Below are positions 1 to 10,000 of a DNA stretch of 34,597 nucleotides, piece by piece. The notes beneath the pieces were generated by a model. It searched no databases, was not told where the DNA came from, and saw nothing but the letters and a program-made list of their open reading frames with translations. The translations under genes and the position numbers were made by a program. Source of the DNA: Bacteroidota bacterium (GTDB lineage: Bacteria > Bacteroidota > Bacteroidia > Bacteroidales > VadinHA17); the NCBI GenBank assembly GCA_003245695.1, contig QKCK01000185.1:1-34597 (forward strand), in the 5' to 3' direction. Position 1 is the stretch's first letter, and each line of letters begins with the position of its first letter.

Positions 1-48
1 AAACAGGAACAAGATATACTCAGAAAATGGCTTTTAGCCAATAAATAA
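1..48 (+). CDS. possible 3' end of a truncated upstream gene (...KQEQDILRKWLLANK*)
   Basis: Frame 1 is open from the window edge to TAA at 46-48 and reads as a plausible protein C-terminus; only 15 codons are visible. Confidence 0.35.
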   Translation, partial: KQEQDILRKWLLANK

Positions 49-157
49 GTATATTTCCGCAATAATTAATGAATTATTATATACCATACACCATCAGCAC
101 CACTAAGAGAATTGTTGAATCGATTGTTTTTTTTGTTGGGCCTTTGTCAGGGAGAAG

Positions 158-334
158 ATGAAGAAAGGAAGAAAGAGATATGAAAAACCTGCAGTGGAGA
201 GAATTGAGCTGGATAATTCTATTTCGTTGGTGATGATGACCACGGCTCCCCCTCCTCCTCCAAGACCAAGAGGGGCTGATGGTTCCAAGAGTGATCCCTT
301 TGAATCACCATTCTCAGATAAACCATTCAATTGA
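158..334 (+). CDS. 58-aa small protein MKKGRKRYEKPAVERIELDNSISLVMMTTAPPPPPRPRGADGSKSDPFESPFSDKPFN, unknown function
   Basis: ATG at 158 to TGA at 332-334. Purine-rich GGGAGAAG lies immediately upstream and an intrinsic terminator about 27 bp downstream. Composition (basic N-terminus, KPAVERIELDNSISL, PPPPP tract, DPFE..PF tail) resembles short Bacteroidales peptides I recall. Below the length cut-off of the supplied track. Confidence 0.7.
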   Translation: MKKGRKRYEKPAVERIELDNSISLVMMTTAPPPPPRPRGADGSKSDPFESPFSDKPFN

Positions 335-361
335 TTCTGTAATAATTTTTTAAAATATTTA

Positions 362-394
362 GCCGGAGAAAGATTCTCCGGCTTTTTCTTTTTT
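362..394 (+). terminator. Rho-independent terminator after the 58-aa gene
   Basis: Perfect 9-bp stem GCCGGAGAA/TTCTCCGGC with AGA loop, followed by TTTTTCTTTTTT. Confidence 0.88.
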
Positions 395-677
395 AGAAAA
401 ATAAGGTCTCATGTTTACAACGTATCAAGCGGCATTTCTGGATCAATCACAGAAGGCAATGTGTACAGACTGTACGCGGAGCGCACGAACCGGGGTGACG
501 ACATCTTATAGCCTGGCTTTAGCAATCAGCGAAAAGAGATGTCACCGCTCTGCGGATAAGGTTCCAGTCAACGTAAACGGTTTTGGTAATGATGAAGACT
601 TAATTGTGCCTATGTCTCTTTTTATTGTTAGCCCCGATCGAGAAATAGTATTATCAATAGTCTTTAAGGGTTGATAC

Positions 678-713
678 TAAAAGAAGAGGCAGGCCATGTT
701 CTGACCTGCCTCT
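678..713 (-). terminator. Rho-independent terminator downstream of the giant gene
   Basis: Inverted repeat AGAGGCAGG (685-693) / CCTGCCTCT (705-713); on the minus strand it is followed by TCTTTTAG. About 24 bp past the stop of the giant ORF. Confidence 0.7.
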
Positions 714-736
714 CCTATTATCATTATTTATTAAAT

Positions 737-1051
737 CTAGTGCAGTAAGGTTATATCTCCAACTTTCTTAAATGGTCTGCCGTTGGCATATTTGCCCTCC
801 ACCAGCCAGACATATACTCCCTGAGGACACAGCTTGTGTTTGTAGTAACCATTCCATGGCCTGTTGATATCATATGACTCATAGATAAGCGTACCCCATC
901 TGTTAAATATCTGCAGGTGATAATCAATAACTGTCTCCCTGATCGGCGGATAGAAGAACTGATTTACTGCATCACCGCTGGTTGGCAACTCATCGAGGTC
1001 TATTTCTCCAGTCTGATTAGGTCTGAAGACCGTGGCAAACGACAGGTCACC
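737..1051 (-). other. CHU_C / T9SS type-B C-terminal sorting domain (aa 5437-5540)
   Basis: Sequence GDLSFATVFRPNQTGEIDLDELP...LQIFNRWGTLIYES...PQGVYVW...GDITLLH. Confidence 0.88.
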
Positions 1052-4000
1052 AAATGGCATCACTGTCACAGCCGGTGATAATACATATGTGTCATAACAG
1101 CCATTGGCGGAATAAGCATGTAATGTAATCTCGTACACTCCCTCTGCTGTATAACGATGATACGGATCGGCAACATGAGATGTGTCTCCATCACCAAACT
1201 CCCAGATATAAGAGACTGCTCCCTGGCTAAGGTTAAAACACCTGACCTTTTCATCGTTTACATAAACCGTTGAAGGAGATACCTCAAAGTATGCAAGAGG
1301 TGACTGGTATACATTTACCAGCTGCGATTTTGAATCCGTACCACCAGGGCCGGTAACAGTTAATGTCACTCTGTAAACACCGGCAGTAGTATATGTATAG
1401 ACCGGATTCATTACTGTAGAGACACTTCCATCTCCAAATTCCCAATAGTATGAAGTTGCATACAACGATGTGTTATTCGGAGAGATAGTCCAGACCTTAC
1501 ATCCCGAAGGTATCGAATCAAAGTCTGCTATTGGCGGAGTTGGCAGAATGTCAACGCTATGCGTTACCTCATCATAACAAACGCCGTTACTTACAAACAA
1601 GTTCACTGCATATGTTCCAGGGCCTCCATAGACATGCACCGGTGATTCTGCCACAGAAGTGTTACCATCATCAAAGCTCCACAACCAGTCCCATGTACCT
1701 GCATTTGTCGTATTGGTAAATGTTACCGTAGTGTTAGGCATGGTCTGAGATACAGGTGAAGCATTAAATCCGGGTAACGGAACAGGATATACAACAATTG
1801 GCAGTGTTGTTGACCCTTCGCATCCAAAGAATGAGGTTGCGGTTAATGTTACATTATAGGTTACAGGTGCTGTTGTGTAATTTGTGAAGCTGTGGTTTAT
1901 CACGTTGGCGCCAAGACCCTCCTGCCCGTCTCCAAAGTTCCAGTAATATTTGAATCCACCAGGTAATGATGATAGTGTAACTATATCACCTGAACAGATT
2001 GTGTCATCACTGAAGTAGAAGTTTGACAGAACCTCCGGATATACGGTAATATCGGCTGGCATCTCTGAGGTACAACCATTCTCTGACGTAATCTGCAACC
2101 TTACTGTGTAATACAGTAACGAAGAAGATGGATTAGGATATTCGTGTGTCGGATTCTCGTCTGTAGATGTCTCTCCGTCACCAAAGTCCCAGACAAGTGA
2201 TGTATACCCCGATGAGCTGTTTGTGAAGCTCACTGTGAGAGGCTGACATCCTGAAGGCGGGTCAGGTGTAAACATGGCGGCCGGCTTCTCAACCTCAATC
2301 ACAACAGTGTCAATACCTATACACCCCTTACTGTCTGTGACCTGATATACCAGATTATAGTAGCCAGGGAATGTAGTATTGAATTCCGGGTTTTCAATAT
2401 TAAACTGTGACAGAGGTCCTACATCACCAAACCATCTGTGATTTGTATATACTCCTGAACCACCGAATGGGTTACCGTGAATCTGTGTTGGAACAGCACC
2501 GCAGACAAGCATGGTATCTGATGGAGATATCATCCCGTCAGGAAGCTGATTCACTGTGAGCAGGGCATCGTCAGTATAATAGTTACCACAAGGGCCTGTT
2601 ATCTGCAGCCTGTAGAGCCATCCATTCATCAAAGCCGTCGCCTGGGAGATGAGTAACTGTGATGACTGTGTGCCCTGATATATTCCTGATTCACTCAGAT
2701 CATTCCATCCCGAACCCTCATTTACCTGCCATAACATTGTCTCTCCGGCAGCTGTGGTATATACCTGTGAATAGAATACCACCATTGAACCATCGCACAC
2801 CTCTGCATCTGCCGGTTGTGTCATTATAACAGGTTCAGCATATACATTCAGTGTCGCATACGATGAATATACCGGTGGCATACAGGTACCTGACACAATA
2901 ACCCGTACAAGATATCCATTCATGCCAAGAGTCAGGTTAGTAATGGTAAGCGTGTTTGTTGTAGTACCTGAGTATGGCGCCGTATCGGTGACATCTGTAA
3001 ACCCGGATCCACTGTTCACCTGCCACTGATATGTAAGGCCAGATCCTTCTGCCGTTACACTGTAGCTTATGGTTGATCCCGGACAGCTCTTGACATTGTC
3101 AGGCTGATCTGTTATGGCAGGACTGGTATAGACTGTCAGAACAGCCTCATCAGAAGTTATTGCTGCTGAACACTTACTTACAATTACAACTCTGTAACGG
3201 TATCCATCCATTATCCTGGCAACACCGAAAATAGTCAATTCGTTGGTGGTGACACCCATGTAAGTGCCATTATTGCTCAGATCACTCCATGTTGAACCGT
3301 CATACTGCTGCCACTGGAAGCCAAGGTCAGCGCCTGTCACTCCTACATTGAAGCTGGCTGCCCCAAACTCGCAAATATCCAAATCATCAGGCTGATCTGT
3401 AATACCGGTTACAGGAGCCACATTAAGAGTCACAATATCTGAGCTCGCCGGAGGAGCGCATGATCCGGTAACTACCACCCTGTAGCGGAAGCCGTTATAT
3501 CCCAGTGGCACAGAAGTAAGATTAAGAGTAGCACTGTTTGTGCCTGTATAAACACCAACGTCAGTCAGGGTTTCAAAACCCATTCCACCACCCTGGTCAA
3601 CATACCACTGATAGTTTATACCGGTACCCTGTGCAGATACTGTAAAGCTGACAGAGGTGTTCTCACATATAGACGCCGGGTCTGGCTGATCAAGAATCTC
3701 AGGCCTGGTATTAACCACAAGCAGTGCTCCCGGAGAGGTTACCGGCGGCACACAGGTGCCTGACACTATAACCCTGAACATATAGCCTGTCATTGCACGC
3801 TCTACACCATTGATCTTCAGATTAGAGGAATTGACACCAAAGTATTTTGCAGTCTCGGTTAAATTTGTCCAGTTGGTGCCTCCATCAGTGCTGATCTGCC
3901 ATATGTATGTTGCTCCTGTTGTATTGCCTGCATCAACAGTGAAGTTTCCTATCTCTCCTTCACACAGAGTGAGGTCTGATGGCGGAGTGAGAATCTCAGG

Positions 4001-7000
4001 CAGCTCATTTACTATAAGATAGACGATCTGCGAGGTGACATCAGAGCCACAACTGCCGGAAACAACTACTCTGTACATATTGTTATTCATGGCGGAGGTA
4101 GCAGAGGCAATGGTATATGTATCATTAGTGGCCCCTGGAATAGGTGTCCATGTCGTTCCTCCGTCACTGCTTACCTCCCACTGGTATGACGACGAAGAGG
4201 TAGATCCGGCATTAACGGTAAAACTCACAGGCATTCCTTCGCATACAGTCTGGCTTACTGGTTGTTGTGTTATCTCTGTAGGATGTGTCACCGTCAGTAC
4301 AACAGCAACACTCTCAACATATGGCAGACAGTCACCTGATACCCTGACCTTATACTGGTAACCTGACATGAGTTCCAGAACACTGACAATGGTCAGTGTT
4401 GAGCTGTTTGCTCCCTGGTATCTCGATCCGGAAACAATATTCCATCCTGATCCTGTATTTACATACCACTGGTATACCGGATTGGTGGTGACACCGGCAT
4501 CCACTGTCAGTGTTGCGTCTTCACCTGCACATAGTTCCACATCTGAAGGCCCGCTAATTATCTCAGGAAGCTCTCTTACTGTCAGTAAAGCCTCATCCGA
4601 GGTTACTGCCAGTGGACAGTCGCCTGTAACGACCACAGTGTAGCGGTAGCCATTCATTGCAGAGGTTGTAACCACGCTCAGTGTCGCATTTGTCTCTCCG
4701 GTGAGTATCTGTGGGCCTGTTCCATCATTGTAATACCACTGATATGACGGATTGGTTGTCAGCCCGGCATCAGCTTCAAAGGTTGCTGTCTCTCCTTCAC
4801 AGACAATAATATCATCAGGCTGATCAACAATCTCAGGCGGGTAATTGACTGTTATCAGGGCACTGCCTGTAAGGTTCGCATGAGGTGCTGATACATAACA
4901 ACCATTATTATCTGTAATGGATGTTATTGTATATGATGTTGTAACTGAAGGGTAGACAGTGATATTACTGCCGCTCACATAACCTGACACTGTTGTGCCA
5001 TCACTCAGGACTACAGCATAAGGCGATTCGCCGGTAGTAACGGTAACCACCACTACAGCCGCATCACCCGGGCATACGGTTGCTGCACCTGAGACAGATG
5101 CCACCGGCAATGGATTAACGATTACTGTTACCGTGTTACTATATACCGGGTCACAGGTGCCTGAGGTGGCACGTCGTCTGAACATTGTGGAAACAGCTAT
5201 TCCTGCAGGCGGATCATATGATGCCATCGTTGCACCGGATACATTGCTCCAGGTAATGCCACTATCAGTACTGCGTTCCCATTGGAGCAATATTGTTCCC
5301 GGCCCTCCCGATGGAGCTGTTACCTCTGACAGTATAGCCGGATCACCCTGGTAGCATACCTCCTGGTCACCGGCAATTGTGCCAGGCAACAATTCAACAG
5401 GTTGGGTGATGTAGATGGTAGCCTGGGTTGAGCACCCGTTGGCATCAGTAACAGAAGCCGTGACCTCACCAACGGCTCCGCCAGTGAATGAAAGTCCGGT
5501 AGCAGTCACAACAATAGTTGCACCTGCAGTGTTGCTTGATGCCGTGACAGTATAAGGAGCCGTACCACCTGATACACTGAATGAACCAGATGCATCATTG
5601 TCACCATAACATGACAGAACCACATCAGGTGTTGTTCCGAGTGTCAGCGGTGCCGGCTCGGAAAGAACCACAGTGGTTGTTGATGAACACCCGTTGGCAT
5701 CAGTAACACTGATATTATAGGTGCCTGCAACAAGGCCGTTTATATCTTCATCTGATGAGGTAAAGCCTGAAGGCCCACTCCACGAGTATGAGAACGGAGC
5801 TTCTCCTCCATTAACCGTAAGATCAATTGAACCATCCGTTCCGCCATTACACCTGATATTATACCCTCCGGCATATACAACTGGTGTTGCAGTAAGTGAT
5901 AGTGGAGGTGCAACAGTGATTGTAATATTGTCTGTTGCCGTACATCCATTACCATCGGTGACCGTAATAGTATATGTTGTTGTTACTGCCGGTTTGGCTA
6001 CAGGACTCTGTACATTGGTATAGTTTAATCCGGCAGCAGGTGACCAGCTGTAGGTATATCCGCCTCCTGCAAGCTCCTCACCACCACTGACTGTGGCAGT
6101 TAGTACTGACAATGAAGAAGGACATGTCCCTATAAGATTATCCGTTGCTGTTACTGTTACATCCAACGCTGGTGCAACATTTACTGTCACCTGGGCAGTG
6201 CTGCTGCAACCATTTATGTCGGTAACAGTTACGGTGTAGGTAGTAGTAACTGCCGGCTTGGCAACAGGATTGGCTATTGCCGGATCGCTCAATGAAGCTG
6301 CATTGTCCCACAGATATGAATATGGATATTCACCGCCGCTGGCAATGGCATTAAGTGTTGTGACTGATGATGCACACTCACCTATCTGACTGTCGTTAAC
6401 AGTAGCTGTGACAACCACAGGCGGCGTAACATCAATGGTTACAGAGGCTGTCACAGTACAACCATTAACATCTGTAACAGCAACAGTATATGTTGTCATT
6501 ACGGCAGGTGTTGCTGTCGGGCTCTTTACCGTAGCATCATCAAGTGTTGCCGCATTGTCCCACAGGTATGAATACGGAGCCTCACCGCCCGTGACAGTTA
6601 CATCAAGCACAGATGACGAACCTGCACAATAACCTATCAAAAGGTCACTTGCCGAGGCAACAGCAGTAAGCGGAGGACGAACCTGTATTGTGATGGTGTT
6701 GGAGGCTGTACAGCCATTGGCATCAGTTGCTGTTACCGTATAGGTTGTCGTTGCTGTTGGTTTGGCAACAGGATTGGAAATATTTGTTGCACTAAGGCCA
6801 TCAGCCGGAGCCCAGCTCCAGGTATAACCTCCGCCGGCAAGCTCCTCCCCACCAATAGCGGTGGCTGTGAGAGATGTCTCAGAGGAGGAACACGAACTGA
6901 TGATATAATCAGTTGCTATGACATTAACACTAACAGGCGGTTGTACAGTAATAGTGACATTGTCTGTTGCCTGACAGCCATTGGCATCAGTAACAGTGAC

Positions 7001-10000
7001 CGTATAGGTAGTTGTTACTGCCGGCTTGGCCACAGGATTCTGAACTGTGGTACTGTTAAGCCCCGTAGCAGGCGACCAGCTGTAACTATATGATGGCTCG
7101 CCACCGGTGACAGTAACATCAAGGTTTGCACGGGAGGTTGCACATGTACTAATTGTCATATCGTCGGCTGACGCCACAGGTGACAGCGGTGATAGCACAT
7201 TAACAGTCACCTGCGCAGTGGTACTGCAACCGTTATTATCTGTGACTGTAACCGTATACGTTGTTGTGACAGCCGGCTTGGCTACAGGGTTGGCAATATT
7301 CGTTGCACTAAGACCTGCTGCAGGTGACCAGCTGTAGCTATATGATGGCTCGCCGCCGGTGACTGAAACATTCAGAGTGCTTGTTGATACTGCACAGGTG
7401 CCTATATTAAGATCACTTGCCGTAGCAGTAGCTGCTAATGGCGATAATACATTTATTGTTATGCTGTTGCTTACTGTACACCCATTGGCATCGGTAACCA
7501 CAAGAGTATAGGTAGTGGTTGCTGCCGGTTTGGCTACAGGGTTCGCAATATTTGTTGCACTAAGACCTGCTGCAGGACTCCATGAATATGTGTAGCCTGG
7601 CTCTCCTCCGCCAACGACAGATGTTATCTGTGCTTCAGAGGTACCGCATGTTCCTATCGAGTAGTCATCAGCCGATAGTGTAAGTGTCAGAGCCGGCAGA
7701 ACAGATACTGTCACCGACGATGAAGCCGTACATCCATTGGCATCTGTAACGGTAACAGTGTATGTTGTTGTAACAGATGGCTTGGCTACAGGATTCTGTA
7801 TATAACTGTCATCAAGGCCGGTTGAAGGAGTCCATTTGTAAGTATATCCTCCTTCACCTCCTGTCACTGTGGCGTCAAGCTGCGACACAGAAGAGGCACA
7901 GGTGCCAATTGTAATATCATCAGCCGATGCAACAACACTCAGTGGCGGTGCAATATTAAGGGTTATAGATCCCTGCCCTGTACAACCATTGGCATCTGTG
8001 ACAGTGACAGTATATGTAGTTGTCACCGCAGGCTTGGCTGTTGTGTTGGCTGATGCCGGAGACCCAAGAGTGGATGCGTTATCCCATGAATAGGTATAAC
8101 CACCCTCTCCCCCCGTAACAGTGGCACTCAGGTTGGCTACAGAGGTAAGACAGGTGCCTATCAGGTTATCATCAACTGTTACATTCACCGTTATTGGTGG
8201 TGCAACAGTGATAGTCACTGTCGATACTGCCATACATCCGTTGGCATCTGTCACTGTGACTGTGTAGGTTGTGGTTGCTGCCGGTTTGGCTTCAGGATCC
8301 TTAATGTTTGTAAAGTTCAGACCTGTTGACGGTGACCAGCTATAAAGGTATGGCGCTTCTCCTCCGCTGACGTTAACATCCAGATGTGCGACCGAGGAAG
8401 GACAATCACCAATGGTATTATCATCTGTAAATGCAAATGCAGTAAGCACAGGCGCTACGTTTACAGTTACGGAACCCGTTGCAGTACATCCATTAGCATC
8501 AGTAACGATAACAGTATAGGTGGTTGTAGAGGCCGGTTTGGCAACAGGATCGGCAATATTTGCAGCTGACAGTCCTGCTGACGGGGACCAGCTGTAGAGA
8601 TAACCTCCACCGGCAAGCTCAACACCTCCTGTCACTGTTGCAGTGAGCTGTGACGTTGATGAGGCACATGTGCCAATAAGGTTATCATCGGCAGCCACCG
8701 TAACTGCTAAGGGTGATGGATGGGTGAGAGTATAGCTACCACTGGCAGTACACCCGTTAGCATCAGTAACGGTAACCGTGTATGTGCCTGCAGTAAGGCT
8801 AGTCTGGCTGGCAGCTGCAGGAACAAGGCCACTGCCATCGGCTGTCGTCCATGTATAATTATATGGTGCTGTGCCTCCGGTGACAGTAAGACTTATTGTC
8901 CCTGTGGTACCGTTAAAACAGTTTATGTTATGACTTCCCTCAATACTTGTTGAGAGCAGAGCAGAAAGAGATAATGCCTGCGGCTCTGTTATAGTAAGTG
9001 AAGAGGTTGCCTGACATCCGTTGGCATCATCAGTCTGTATGGTTATCGTCCCTGCCCCGGCATTGGTAAATGTTGCTGATGATGCAGTGGTTGCTATTAC
9101 AGCTCCTGCAGTATTGGTAATAGTGGTAAAGGTGTATGGAGAAGTGCCTCCCGCAGGGGTGAAACTGCCGCTGCCGTTGTTATCACCATTACATAAAAGA
9201 GCTATGTTGCCCGTATTACCCATAGTAAGCAGTGATGGCTGAGTGAGAGTGATATTTGCAGATGATGAACAGCCATAGATATTTGTGACAGTAACAGCAT
9301 AATATCCTGCAGCCAGTGATGAGATATCTTCCACACCCGCAGTAAAACCATCAGGTCCTGTCCATGAGTAACTGAATGGAGCTCCGCTACCGGCGACAGT
9401 AAGATCTATACTTCCACTGTTGTCAGCAAAACATGAGAGATTTGTTCCTGCAAGAGTAAGTGACGGCGGTGCGTTTACAGTTATCATAGCTGACCCTGCC
9501 AGCGTGCCATCACATCCGTGACTGTCACTCATTGAGAGAAGAGTATATGTAACTGTTGCTGCTGGTGTCACATTTGCTGTGTAAACTGTACTTACATAGT
9601 TTGTTACAGTAACAGGAGTGGTGCCATCAGTATAAACGAAGTTATAAGGTGACGTTCCTGTCAGCGAAACGGTAAGCAAAGCAGAGCCACCTGTACACAC
9701 TGAGGTTGTACCGCTTAGTGTAGCTGTAGGTACAGGATAATAACTCACTGTAGCATTTCCAATACCTGTCCCGCTGCAAAGATTTGCATCTGTCACCGAT
9801 ACAATGGTATAGGTGCCTGCCGAGGCAGCATTAAGAGTATATGGTGAGGATGCGATATTAACAGATGGTTGGCTGACACCATTAATGGCATATGTAAGGT
9901 TCCATGGTGCAGTGCCTGTCAATGAAATATTTATAGGGAAGGTATCCTCCTGGCAAACAGTCCCATTATTGCTTATCACAGCTGTTGGTTGTGGTTTTAC

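Noticed and set aside
61-78. Palindrome AATAATT-AATG-AATTATT near the left edge
   Set aside because: AT-only short stem in AT-rich intergenic DNA, expected by chance; no T-tract or coding context to support a terminator or binding site.
127-134. T8 tract upstream of the 58-aa gene as a phase-variation element
   Set aside because: Single short homopolymer with no promoter elements clearly spaced around it; read-level length variation would be needed.
103-330. 75-aa minus-strand ORF (MNGLSENGDSKG...)
   Set aside because: Antisense to the better-supported 58-aa plus-strand gene; its GLGGGGGA run is just the reverse of the CCTCCTCCT proline codons.
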